64,000 bases of DNA, taken from JAWPMT01 sp965229785. Its GTDB lineage: Bacteria; Bacteroidota; Bacteroidia; Cytophagales; Cyclobacteriaceae. Location of the stretch: positions 6,820,001 to 6,884,000 of the forward strand of contig CBDDJS010000001.1 in the NCBI GenBank assembly GCA_965229785.1, given 5' to 3'. Under the pieces are notes generated by a model. That model was not told where the DNA came from, did no database searches, and worked only from the letters and a program-made list of their open reading frames with translations. This document shows positions 53,601 through 62,305 of the stretch, in pieces; position 1 is the stretch's first letter; every line of letters begins with the position of its first letter. Made by a program: the position numbers and the translations under genes.

Positions 53601-54602
53601 TTAAAATAATTTCTTTATTCGGCTCAAATTTCCCTGAACACTGAGCGTGCTCATTCCTCCGGCCGCATGATAAGTTGCTCTGGAAAATCTGATTTCCATT
53701 TTTTTTATTCTTGCCATAAAACCCCAGGAGAATCCTGCACCAAAGCCCCCTCGGGCCAATCGGAGTTCCTGATTCCTCAAGTGGTTGTAACCAATCAAAA
53801 CATTGAGAGATTTTCCAATCAATAATTCCATTCCCAGGTTGATGTGTCGGAAAACCTCCTGAAAAACTGCGGGGTTCTCCTGACTGTCGATGGTCTTTCC
53901 GAAATATGCCAGATCCGAATCAACAAAGTTGTACGCAGCCAACGAAAAACGTGCGGGCATATATTCTGGTTTGAAGCTCATCCCCAGATGTACATCAGTA
54001 GGTAATGCGGGTCGGCTTGATGCGAAGTTGCTGAAAGAAGTACCCATGTTTTTGAGGACCATTCCAAATGTCAATTGCGATCCGGATTTTTGATAAAACC
54101 CACCTAAATCTGCCATGATGGCATTTGAAGCATAGCCTGCAATGGAGGTATTAGCGTACTTTAAGTTGATTCCAAGTACAAATGGTCCGATCCGATGCCC
54201 TTTGCTCACCCTGATCATCAGGTCTCGGGGAGTGAACGTCCCTAATTCGGTTCCTATTAAATCTCTTTCTGTAAAATCACCATAATCCACATAAGCAATG
54301 CCAACGGCCAGAAGTCCTGCTTTCCCGGCATTAAAGGCTCCCGTTGCATTCAGGTAGTTGATGCCTCCGAAAAAGGGAGAATAGGCCAGAGCAAAATCTC
54401 CAACTTCCACGGAATCCATCAATGCCGGATTATCTGCAATCAGGGTTACATCACCTGGTAACGCCGGCACTACCCCACCCAAAGCGGCAGAACGAGCACC
54501 AGAGGGCAATTGCAAGACACCAAAAGCGTTTTCTCCGGCAACCTGAGCGTTAACCAGGGTGATTTGTAGACAAAGAAGAAGTGTGGTGATTACAAATTTC
54601 AA
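53601..54602 (-). CDS. porQ: PorQ-like type IX secretion system protein
   Basis: A 333-residue outer-membrane barrel protein with a signal peptide ending near VNAQ. The mature start has FGVLQLPSGARSAALGG and then ADNPALMDS, which fit PorQ, and Gly/aromatic beta-strands run to the end (NLSRIKKLF). PorQ, with PorU, PorV and PorZ, forms the complex that attaches type IX substrates to the surface (established in Porphyromonas). The start is TTG in a TTGA overlap with the lon stop, so the two genes are coupled. It supports use of the type IX system for the giant adhesin elsewhere in the window. Confidence 0.85.
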   Translation of the reverse strand: MKFVITTLLLCLQITLVNAQVAGENAFGVLQLPSGARSAALGGVVPALPGDVTLIADNPALMDSVEVGDFALAYSPFFGGINYLNATGAFNAGKAGLLAVGIAYVDYGDFTERDLIGTELGTFTPRDLMIRVSKGHRIGPFVLGINLKYANTSIAGYASNAIMADLGGFYQKSGSQLTFGMVLKNMGTSFSNFASSRPALPTDVHLGMSFKPEYMPARFSLAAYNFVDSDLAYFGKTIDSQENPAVFQEVFRHINLGMELLIGKSLNVLIGYNHLRNQELRLARGGFGAGFSWGFMARIKKMEIRFSRATYHAAGGMSTLSVQGNLSRIKKLF

Positions 54603-57073
54603 GACTTTACAGCTTCATCTGGTATTACGAATTCGATAGGGTTGGTCACTTTTTCATCCAGAAGCGCAGTTTTTAGAACCTCACTTACATCCTGAACGAA
54701 ATGAATGTCCAATCCTTTAACGTAGCTAGCCGTAATTTCTTCGAAATCTTTCTTATTCTTTTCACAAAGAATGATTTCCTTGATCCCTGCTCGCTTGGCA
54801 GCCAGTATTTTTTCCTTGATGCCACCGACTGGTAGTACCTTACCTCGCAGTGTGATCTCACCGGTCATGGCTAGTTTGCTTTTGATCTTTCGCTGTGTAA
54901 ACGCTGAAGCCAAAGCAGTTAACATGGTAATTCCTGCAGATGGGCCATCTTTAGGAACAGCACCCGCAGGAACGTGCACATGGATGTCGTAGTGATCAAA
55001 GACACGATAGTCAAGCCCTAGCATATCGACGTTGGATTTTAGGAACGACAATGCCGTGATGGCAGACTCCTTCATGACATCTCCTAATTGACCACTCAGG
55101 GTCAGCTTTCCTTTTCCGCGGCTCAAGCTCACCTCAATGAACAAAATCTCACCCCCAACAGAAGTCCAGGCCAGGCCCGTTGCAACACCTGCAAAAGAGT
55201 TGTTCTCATAAAATTCCTTATCGAATACCTCGGGTCCGAGGATCTTTCGTACGGACTTTTCGGAGATTCTGGAACTTGCCTTTTCTTCCATTGCGATGGA
55301 TTTGGCAACATTTCTGCAAAGTGCGGCAATTTTTCGCTCAAGGTTCCTGACACCAGATTCGCGAGTGTAATCATTGATTACTTTCTGCACCGCTTTCAAA
55401 TCGAAAGCAATGTCCTCTTCTTTCAATCCGTGTTCTTCCCTCTGTTTCGGGATCAGGTGTTTTTTAGCGATCTCCACTTTCTCTTCCTGAGTGTAGCCAT
55501 TGATCTCCACGATCTCCATTCGGTCACGAAGCGCCGGTTGGATCGTATCCAGTGAATTCGCGGTGGCAATAAATAAGACCTTGGAGAGGTCATAATCGAC
55601 CTCCACATAATTGTCTTTGAATGCCGTATTCTGCTCTGGGTCCAGTACTTCTAAAAGAGCGGAAGAAGGGTCGCCTCGGAAATCAGAGCTGACCTTGTCA
55701 ATTTCATCCAGAATAAACACCGGATTGGAAGATTTGGCTCTTTTAATGTTCTGGATCACTTTACCGGGCATAGCGCCAATGTAAGTTTTTCGGTGCCCTC
55801 GGATCTCAGCTTCATCATGCACGCCACCCAGTGACATCCTGACGTACTGTCTTCCCAAAGCCTCGGCAATGGATTTTCCAAGCGATGTTTTTCCAACACC
55901 GGGAGGGCCATATAAACAAAGGATGGGTCCTTTAAGGTCATTCTTCAGCTTCCTTACTGCCAGGTATTCCAAAATACGGTCTTTTACTTTATCCAGGCCG
56001 TAGTGTTCTTTGTCGAGAACTTCTGCAGCATTCTTCAGATCAAAATTGTCCTCAGTCACTTCATTCCAGGGTAAATCCACGAGGAGCTCTGCGTAACTCA
56101 TGGCTACCGGGTATTCTGCAGCAGATGGATTCATTCTGGCGATCTTATCCAGTTCCTTTTTAAAGTGAACCGCCACTTCCTCTGGCCAGTCTTTTTCTTT
56201 TGCGCGCTCTTTGAGGGATTTGAGTTCCTGGTCGGGACCTTCTTGGCCTAACTCATCTTGCAGGACTTTCATCTGCTGACGCAAGAAGTAGTCCCGCTGT
56301 TGTTGGTCAATATCGGTATGTACCTTGTGCTGGATCTCCTGCTTCAATTGCAGCATCTGGATATCCTTCAGCATATATTTCAAGAGCTTCTCCGCACGGG
56401 TCTTCGGATCATCTATTTCCAATAGTCCCTGCTTTTCATTAACCTCCGCATTAACATTTGAGCTCAGAAAGTGTGTCAAAAAAGCCGTATTGTCAATGTT
56501 ATCTAACGTCGATTGGGCTTCTTTCGGGATCTCCGGATTAAGCTTCATGATCTTGTTAGCGGCTTCTTTCAGCGACTGCTGAATAGCGATGATTTCTTCC
56601 TCGTCACTATTCAATGCACCTTCCTGCAAGAGCTGGAATTCGGCGGTGATGAATGGTTCTTCCTGCACTGGTTGAATCAGTGCAAATCGCTTTTGGCCCT
56701 GGATGATGATCGTTGTGTTGCCGTCGGGTAACACGAGCATTTTGATGATCTTGGCAACAGTACCTACTTTATGCAGGTCTGAAAATTTCGGATCTTCAAC
56801 CTTGTTGTTCTTTTGTGCAACCACACCAATGATTCGATCACCTTTATAAGCTTTTTTAACCAGCTTGATCGATTTTTGTCGGCCCACAGTGATGGGGATC
56901 ATTACTCCCGGAAAAAGTACCGTATTGCGAATCGGTAATATCGGAAGAGGTTGAGGGATACTATCATCGGAAATCTCTTCTCCGTCTTCCGGGCTTATGA
57001 TCTGGATCAATTCATCCGTTTCTTCATCGAGGAACTCGGGGAATAAGATCTGAAAATCTCTTTTTTCGTTCAT
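54599..57073 (-). CDS. lon: Lon protease
   Basis: About 824 residues. N-terminal substrate-binding domain (PILPIRNTVLFPGV near residue 48), coiled middle region, AAA+ module with Walker A GPPGVGKTS and Walker B FILDEIDK, and C-terminal serine-lysine protease domain with PKDGPSAG (catalytic Ser at about residue 711) and the following catalytic Lys in the GGIKEK/KILAAK region. Lon degrades misfolded and regulatory proteins in the cytoplasm. The ATG at 57073 (MNEKRDFQ) is chosen over an in-frame TTG at 57082. First gene of a run with porQ and hslU. Confidence 0.96.
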   Translation of the reverse strand: MNEKRDFQILFPEFLDEETDELIQIISPEDGEEISDDSIPQPLPILPIRNTVLFPGVMIPITVGRQKSIKLVKKAYKGDRIIGVVAQKNNKVEDPKFSDLHKVGTVAKIIKMLVLPDGNTTIIIQGQKRFALIQPVQEEPFITAEFQLLQEGALNSDEEEIIAIQQSLKEAANKIMKLNPEIPKEAQSTLDNIDNTAFLTHFLSSNVNAEVNEKQGLLEIDDPKTRAEKLLKYMLKDIQMLQLKQEIQHKVHTDIDQQQRDYFLRQQMKVLQDELGQEGPDQELKSLKERAKEKDWPEEVAVHFKKELDKIARMNPSAAEYPVAMSYAELLVDLPWNEVTEDNFDLKNAAEVLDKEHYGLDKVKDRILEYLAVRKLKNDLKGPILCLYGPPGVGKTSLGKSIAEALGRQYVRMSLGGVHDEAEIRGHRKTYIGAMPGKVIQNIKRAKSSNPVFILDEIDKVSSDFRGDPSSALLEVLDPEQNTAFKDNYVEVDYDLSKVLFIATANSLDTIQPALRDRMEIVEINGYTQEEKVEIAKKHLIPKQREEHGLKEEDIAFDLKAVQKVINDYTRESGVRNLERKIAALCRNVAKSIAMEEKASSRISEKSVRKILGPEVFDKEFYENNSFAGVATGLAWTSVGGEILFIEVSLSRGKGKLTLSGQLGDVMKESAITALSFLKSNVDMLGLDYRVFDHYDIHVHVPAGAVPKDGPSAGITMLTALASAFTQRKIKSKLAMTGEITLRGKVLPVGGIKEKILAAKRAGIKEIILCEKNKKDFEEITASYVKGLDIHFVQDVSEVLKTALLDEKVTNPIEFVIPDEAVKS

Positions 57074-57228
57074 ATAAGACAATATGTCAAATTGGCAGGT
57101 GTTTTAAGGTTACATGCCTATTTTGAATACCCTTATTAAGGGTTCAAGAGGCATGCCAAATTAAAACTTAGTCGGTATTTAGTATTATCTTTAATTAAAA
57201 TGCAACTTTGACTGACTTTTCGTCGGAT

Positions 57229-59232
57229 ATGAACAGGTGCGTTTCCATAAGGTGTTGGTTGCTTTTGGGTTGTCTACTCATGGTGCTGTGGAGTGATGCC
57301 CAATCCAGAAGGCGGAATAGAACCGTCGTGGAGGTGGACTCTCTACCCTCAGATGTCGTCCTGAACATTTATCGTTTCGAAAACATCAACAAGATAGCTA
57401 ACTATTCTGACGAAGGAAAGCTCAATAGGATCAGAAGCTTAGAAAGTGAAAAGCGGTGGGAGGAACTGTTTGTGGCCCTCAAGGATTATGTGAAGCGCTT
57501 TGGTATTCGAAATTTTTATAAGGATACACGCATGATCTGGAGGTTAGCCAAACTGACCGAGTTATTCGGTGATCCGGAAGAAGCGCGTTCGCTATACCGC
57601 CTTGTGCTGAGGCATCACCATCAGGGAATTGACATCCGGGAGATTGAGATCTATTACGATTCTCTGAATACCAAGGAGGCTGAGCAATATGTGCCCATCG
57701 AATACTATTACGAATTGGTCGAGCACCGCAAGTTGATTGATACCTTAAGGCCACCAAGAGGGGTCCTGTTGAATATGGGGACATTGGTTAACAGCAGCAA
57801 AGCTGATTACGGACCTACGCTGAGTTTCGATAATGACAAACTCATTTTCACCTCGAAGAGGAACAATTTGGAATTCTCTATCAACCGCAAGGAGAACGAA
57901 GATCTATTCATCAGTAAGCTCGATGATCTGGGATATTGGTCGAAAGCGGAACCCATGAAAGCCATCAATTCCTATTACAATGAAGGTAGTGCAGTCCTTA
58001 GCAGAGACGGTAAGAAACTTTTCTTTTCGCGATGTGATTGCCAGAACTGTATTGGAGATTGTGATCTGTTCATGTCCGAAATGCAGGAAGACAGTACCTG
58101 GGGACAGGTTCAAAACCTGGGTGTCAACGTCAATAGCGTGAGTTGGGATTCGCACCCTGCATTAAGTCATACGGGTGATACTTTATATTTTGCTTCTGAT
58201 CGACTAGGTGGATTTGGGTTGGCTGACATTTATTTCACTTACAAGGAGGGTGATACCTGGGCACCTGCGAAGAACCTGGGGCCGGTGATCAATACCAGAA
58301 ACAATGATGTGAGTCCATTTTATCATCCTGTTTTTGATGTGCTCTATTTCACTTCAAACGGACAACTCTACAGTTTTGGTGAATATGATATCTTCAAAGC
58401 ACATAATGTCAATGGAGACTGGTCTGAGCCACACAATATTGGGCCTTTGGTCAACGGCAAAGGGAGCGAATTCTATTTTACCATAGATAAATATTCCACC
58501 AATCTTTTTTATGCGCGTTCTGCAACTAGAGACTTGAATAAGCAGGACCTGTATTCCTTCCCGCTACCCATGGAAGCACAACCGCTGGCGACCACTCGTT
58601 TCAGTGGTTCCTTAACTGATTCGCTCACCGGAACGCCCTTTCGTGGAATTGTGACCATTATAGACATGGATGAGGGAATTGAAGTGGCTCCTCGGTATTT
58701 GCAGTCAGATGGCACCTTTGAGTTCAATCTCATTGATCAGAGGAATTATCTCCTCGTGATTCAGGGAGACGATTTCTTCCGTATAGAAGAGGCTTTTTTC
58801 CTTGATGGCCCTATGACCCTGGATCGGGTAACGGAGCCACTTGCGGCTCGGGTCAAATTCGAATCCATTGAATTTGAAGTGGGGCAGGCAGAATTGTTGC
58901 CGGGGATGTATGGAGACCTTAATAAAATTGTCAACTTCCTCTACGACAACCTCGATTTTAAACTTCGAATTTCAGGACATACAGATTCGTTTGGGGCAGA
59001 GGATTTCAATCTGGCACTTTCTAAAGACCGGGCTAAAGTGATCCGGGATTATATCGTACTGTTTGCGGGTATCCAACCCGACAGAGTAGAGCACGATGGA
59101 TTTGGCAGTTCTCAACCCATCGTTGAGGAACTCACCGAGGCTGATCAGGCCCTGAACCGTCGGGTAGAGTTTGAGATTTATCGACCCGGAAGGGAAACCC
59201 CGGAGGTTGAACCCCAAGACGGGGATAGGTAA
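57229..59232 (+). CDS. OmpA/PD40 periplasmic protein (PorE-like paralogue)
   Basis: A 667-residue relative of the protein at 25901-27880 with the same order: signal peptide ending near SDAQ, TPR-like helices (about 55-150), PD40 blades (about 190-430: FSRDGKKLFFSRCDC-like, YFASDRLGGFGLADIYF, YFTSNGQLYSFGEYDIF), a carboxypeptidase-like domain (about 445-530) and a C-terminal OmpA domain (from about 545: SGHTDSFGAEDFN, LNRRVEFEIY). A Cys cluster DCQNCIGDC in one blade could form disulfides. The ATG at 57229 is chosen over TTG at 57208. It binds peptidoglycan and may belong to the type IX apparatus; no sprF or adhesin gene is adjacent. Confidence 0.85.
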   Translation: MNRCVSIRCWLLLGCLLMVLWSDAQSRRRNRTVVEVDSLPSDVVLNIYRFENINKIANYSDEGKLNRIRSLESEKRWEELFVALKDYVKRFGIRNFYKDTRMIWRLAKLTELFGDPEEARSLYRLVLRHHHQGIDIREIEIYYDSLNTKEAEQYVPIEYYYELVEHRKLIDTLRPPRGVLLNMGTLVNSSKADYGPTLSFDNDKLIFTSKRNNLEFSINRKENEDLFISKLDDLGYWSKAEPMKAINSYYNEGSAVLSRDGKKLFFSRCDCQNCIGDCDLFMSEMQEDSTWGQVQNLGVNVNSVSWDSHPALSHTGDTLYFASDRLGGFGLADIYFTYKEGDTWAPAKNLGPVINTRNNDVSPFYHPVFDVLYFTSNGQLYSFGEYDIFKAHNVNGDWSEPHNIGPLVNGKGSEFYFTIDKYSTNLFYARSATRDLNKQDLYSFPLPMEAQPLATTRFSGSLTDSLTGTPFRGIVTIIDMDEGIEVAPRYLQSDGTFEFNLIDQRNYLLVIQGDDFFRIEEAFFLDGPMTLDRVTEPLAARVKFESIEFEVGQAELLPGMYGDLNKIVNFLYDNLDFKLRISGHTDSFGAEDFNLALSKDRAKVIRDYIVLFAGIQPDRVEHDGFGSSQPIVEELTEADQALNRRVEFEIYRPGRETPEVEPQDGDR

Positions 59233-59376
59233 TACTTTCTCATTTTTAGTGGTATTTAGTTCTTAAATTCAAGCCATTCCTGTTTTTTTCTTTTGAGTTT
59301 TAAATTATTTAAAAAATTTTTATAAATCTCGTGTGACTTTCGGCATGCTTTTGGATTATAGGTAAAAAAGATCCGA

Positions 59377-59916
59377 GTGCCGGAAGCAAAACAACATATT
59401 GACCTTCAGGATGAGCAACAGTGGATTGCTGAGGCGAAGCGCGACCCTCAGAGCTTTGAACCGCTATACAATCGTTATTACGACGAGATATTTCGATTTA
59501 TCTATCGTCGTACCGATCGTGAAGCACTAACCGCTGATTTATGTTCACAGACTTTTTACAAGGCGCTGCTCAATCTGAAGAAGTATCAATGGACCGGACG
59601 ACCCTTTGTGGCGTGGTTGTATCGCATTGCTTCCAATGAGTTGAATCGATACTTCAGGGATCAGAAACCTGTCTTCGTCATTGAAGAAGATAAAATCTGG
59701 GAATCCTTTCAAGAGGTAGAAATGAACCCGGATACGGAAGATTTAATCCAGGTCTTTACCATGCTTAATGAGGAAGAAGTTCACCTGCTGGAACTCAAAT
59801 ATTTTGAGCAAAAGACCTTCAGGGAAATTGCGGACATTTTGGATATCACTGAAAGTACTTCCAAGATGCGCTTGTATCGATTATTAGAGAGAATGAAGCA
59901 AATGCTACAGCCATGA
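59377..59916 (+). CDS. ECF-type RNA polymerase sigma factor
   Basis: A 179-residue sigma-70 family factor: region 2 at about 25-95 (LYNRYYDEIFRFIYRRT, DLCSQTFYKALLNL, WLYRIASNELNRYFRD) and region 4 at about 120-175 (VHLLELKYFEQKTFREIADILDITESTSKMRLYRLLERMK). The start is GTG with no ATG alternative upstream of region 2. It overlaps the next gene by 4 bases (ATGA), and that short membrane protein could act as its anti-sigma factor. The target regulon is unknown. Confidence 0.9.
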   Translation: MPEAKQHIDLQDEQQWIAEAKRDPQSFEPLYNRYYDEIFRFIYRRTDREALTADLCSQTFYKALLNLKKYQWTGRPFVAWLYRIASNELNRYFRDQKPVFVIEEDKIWESFQEVEMNPDTEDLIQVFTMLNEEEVHLLELKYFEQKTFREIADILDITESTSKMRLYRLLERMKQMLQP

Positions 59917-60167
59917 CGAGACGTGATTACAAAGTAAGACGTGCCTTGTTCAAGGAAGGCCAATATCAGCAACATCGAAACTTTCGTCAATTCCGGGAAC
60001 AATACAGGGAGCGAAGAAGAAGAGATTGGCGGATCAAAATCGCCATTGGGATAGCCATTCTGACTCTGTTGATAGCCCTAATGTTCGGAGTATCGGCCGA
60101 AAGCATGGATCAGAGGTTGCAGGATTACAGCGAAATCAAATTCAAAAACGCAAATCAAAAATTATAG
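59913..60167 (+). CDS. Small basic single-span membrane protein
   Basis: An 84-residue protein with a very basic N-terminal half (QFREQYRERRRRDWRIK) and one TM helix (about 44-62, IAIGIAILTLLIALMFGV), ending in a short outside tail. It overlaps the sigma factor gene by ATGA and is followed 4 bases later by tonB. The orientation (basic side in the cytoplasm) suits a small anti-sigma factor or membrane tether, but it lacks a recognisable zinc anti-sigma motif. Function unassigned. Confidence 0.75.
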   Translation: MTRRDYKVRRALFKEGQYQQHRNFRQFREQYRERRRRDWRIKIAIGIAILTLLIALMFGVSAESMDQRLQDYSEIKFKNANQKL

Positions 60168-60171
60168 GAAT

Positions 60172-60837
60172 ATGGAAAGCAAAAAGAATCCGGAAAAAGA
60201 CCTGGAGAGAAGCAGATCACCTTTACTGGCTCTGGGAATGACCGTTAGTTTGGCGGCGACTATTATGGCTTTTGAATGGCGTACAGTGCAAGAACCTATT
60301 GTAGATATTTTGGTAGATGGACAGTTTGAGGAGCAGGATGTTGTATTTAATACAGTACAACCGCCACCGGAGCCGCCAAAACCAAAAGTGGTACTTCAAA
60401 ATGTAGTTGAGACCGAAGAGGAGGTAGAGCCCCCGAAAGAATTGGTCATCCTGGAACCAGAAGAGTTTGACCCGGGAGAAATTGTCATTGCTTATGAACC
60501 GGAGGAGGAGCCCATAGAAGAAGTCTTGTCGTTTGTGGAAGAGATGCCGAGTCCGATTGGTGGAATGCAAGAATTTTACAGCTTTTTGTCCAAAAAAATG
60601 AAGTACCCCAAACAAGCCAGGAGAATGGGAATGGAAGGGAAAGTTTTTGTCCAATTTGTCGTAAATGAAGAAGGAAAAATGACGGACCTGGAAGTGGTGC
60701 GAGGCATTGGGGTAGGATGTGACGAAGAAGCACTGCGTGTGATGAAGCTTGCACCAGACTGGAACCCAGGCAAGCAAAGAGGAAGACCCGTGAAAGTAAG
60801 GATGGTGGTACCCATCTATTTTAGATTGAATAAGTAA
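60172..60837 (+). CDS. tonB: TonB family energy transducer
   Basis: A 221-residue TonB protein: N-terminal TM (about 20-36), a Pro/Glu-rich linker that spans the periplasm (PPPEPPKPK, then many EPEE), and the C-terminal TonB domain (about 130-221: YPKQARRMGMEGKVFVQFVV, GCDEEALRVMK, VRMVVPIYF). It passes proton-motive-force energy to outer-membrane receptors with ExbB/ExbD. It is last in the sigma factor-small membrane protein-tonB operon; an ExbD gene lies 776 bases downstream on the other strand. Confidence 0.92.
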   Translation: MESKKNPEKDLERSRSPLLALGMTVSLAATIMAFEWRTVQEPIVDILVDGQFEEQDVVFNTVQPPPEPPKPKVVLQNVVETEEEVEPPKELVILEPEEFDPGEIVIAYEPEEEPIEEVLSFVEEMPSPIGGMQEFYSFLSKKMKYPKQARRMGMEGKVFVQFVVNEEGKMTDLEVVRGIGVGCDEEALRVMKLAPDWNPGKQRGRPVKVRMVVPIYFRLNK

Positions 60838-60863
60838 GGTTGGTTTGTTAAGTCGAGAAGAGG

Positions 60864-60892
60864 AAGCTGACTCGAAAGGGTCAGCTTTTTTT
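60864..60892 (+). terminator. Terminator after tonB
   Basis: The 8-bp stem AAGCTGAC/GTCAGCTT (60864-60871, 60880-60887) is followed by a T-run, 26 bases after the tonB stop. Confidence 0.82.
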
Positions 60893-60980
60893 GATGTTCA
60901 TGGATCAATCAACTCGTTGATAAGTGTTATCAATAGCTGGATTATAGCTGTTTGAGCAGAGAGGTCATAGGCTACGGTTC

Positions 60981-61660
60981 AAGTTTGTGTCTTCACAAAC
61001 TTTTCTAATGAATAGCATCGTTTGAGAGGACTCAAACGATGGCGAAGTGAGAAGTGATTTGTGGCTTCGTTTGGTAGGCTTTAAATGAAGACTGGTAGGC
61101 ATAGAAAGGCAGGAACAATGAAATCAATGACATTAGAACCCCGACACTGGTCCTCATTCCGGCTCAGCGATTGAAATGTTCATGGGAATGCCTTGTTTTC
61201 TTTTTTACCGCTCAAGTTTGTGTCTTCACAAACTTCTAAGAAATAGCATCATTGACAGGACTCATATGATTGCGAAGTGACAAGTGATTTGTGGCTTCGT
61301 TTGGTAGGGTTCAAATGAAGATTGGTAGGCATAGAAAGGCAGGAACAATGAAATCAATGACATTAGAACCCCGACACTGTTCCTCATTCCGGCTCAGCAA
61401 TTGAAATGTTCATGGGAATGCCTTGTTTTCTTTTTTACCGCTCAAGTTTGTGTCTTCACAAACTTCTAAGAAATAGCATCATTGACAGGGCTCATATGAT
61501 TGCGAAGCGACAAGTGATTTGTGGCTTTGTTTGGTAGGGTTCAAATGAAGACTGGTAGGCATAGAAAGGCAGGAACAATGAATCAATGATATTGGAACCC
61601 CGACACTGTTCCTCATTCCGGCTCAGCGATTGAAATGTTCATGGGAATGCCTTGTTTTCC
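60981..61660 (-). repeat. Three tandem ~230-bp units containing the exbD 3' end
   Basis: Units start at 60981, 61214 and 61444 (periods 233 and 230). Each holds, in order on the plus strand, a 9-bp hairpin AAGTTTGTG-TCTT-CACAAACTT, a second hairpin, a conserved spacer with GGCATAGAAAGGCAGG, and the last codons of exbD with its stop. In the third unit these codons are the real gene end. The first two (about 61154-61207 and 61384-61437) are detached copies reading KQGIPMNISIAEPE-stop on the minus strand. The second hairpin is perfect (10-bp arms, 61017-61040) only in the first unit. The array fills the gap between tonB and exbD; no other gene is visible there. Confidence 0.9.
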
Positions 61661-62152
61661 TTTTTTATAAAGGTTGTATTCATCGGTATTTTGATGATTC
61701 AGATTGAGGTATTGGGCTGGTGTAAGCCCCACCCGACCAGCATAGATGTCATAATAGGCTTTTTTGACCTCATCCAGGGCATTGATGAAATGACTGTATT
61801 TAGTGCCTCTGCTCACCTTAATAGAAACTATGGCTTCTTTTGGGCTATCAGATAGATCCTGATCTGCGCCATTGTTCATCACAAAAGTTTTAATTTCTTC
61901 ATTGATGCCTTCCAGGTCCGAACGCAAATCACCTTCAACAAGAAATTGATTATTTGCATTGATGAGAATCTTATAAAGATTCCTTTCATGGATTTCAAGG
62001 TCAATTTCTTCTTCCGGAGGCGGAGGCAATTTGAGTAAAAGACCTTTATCCTGTTTGATGGTGGTCGTCACTAAAAAGAAGATGAGTAGCAGAAAGGCAA
62101 TGTCTGCCATGGAGCCGCTATTAATGGTGGGTTTCTGTGGTTTTGTGTACAT
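61613..62152 (-). CDS. exbD: ExbD/TolR-type biopolymer transport protein
   Basis: A 179-residue protein with a short cytoplasmic start, one TM helix (SMADIAFLLLIFFLVTTT, with the essential membrane Asp) and a periplasmic domain carrying a Pro-rich LPPPPEEE segment and long helices. ExbD couples proton flow through ExbB to TonB. The ATG at 62152 is chosen over an in-frame TTG at 62182. The periplasmic domain is long for the family. No exbB is adjacent, although the partner gene often is. Its last codons are duplicated twice in the downstream repeat array. Confidence 0.88.
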   Translation of the reverse strand: MYTKPQKPTINSGSMADIAFLLLIFFLVTTTIKQDKGLLLKLPPPPEEEIDLEIHERNLYKILINANNQFLVEGDLRSDLEGINEEIKTFVMNNGADQDLSDSPKEAIVSIKVSRGTKYSHFINALDEVKKAYYDIYAGRVGLTPAQYLNLNHQNTDEYNLYKKGKQGIPMNISIAEPE

Positions 62153-62235
62153 AAATCTTTTGTTTTGATTCCATACATACAATCCAAAAACACCAAAAAG
62201 TCACAGCTTTGAGCCGTTCCTGACAGAGGCTAATA

Positions 62236-62271
62236 AATAAAAAAAGTCAACAGCTAAATGCCGTTGACTTT
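62236..62271 (-). terminator. Terminator after DUF2723 gene
   Basis: On the minus strand, AAAGTCAAC/GTTGACTTT (9 bp perfect; 62243-62251 and 62263-62271) is followed by a T-rich run. A second small hairpin GTGGATT/AATCCAC lies at 62281-62298. They separate the DUF2723 gene from exbD. Confidence 0.8.
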
Positions 62272-62305
62272 CGTTGCGAGGTGGATTGTGAAATCCACTC
62301 CAGCT

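Noticed and set aside
60981..61660. CRISPR-like appearance of the repeats between tonB and exbD
   Set aside because: Units are about 230 bp, directly abutting, contain the exbD tail, and have no short repeat/unique spacer alternation or cas genes.
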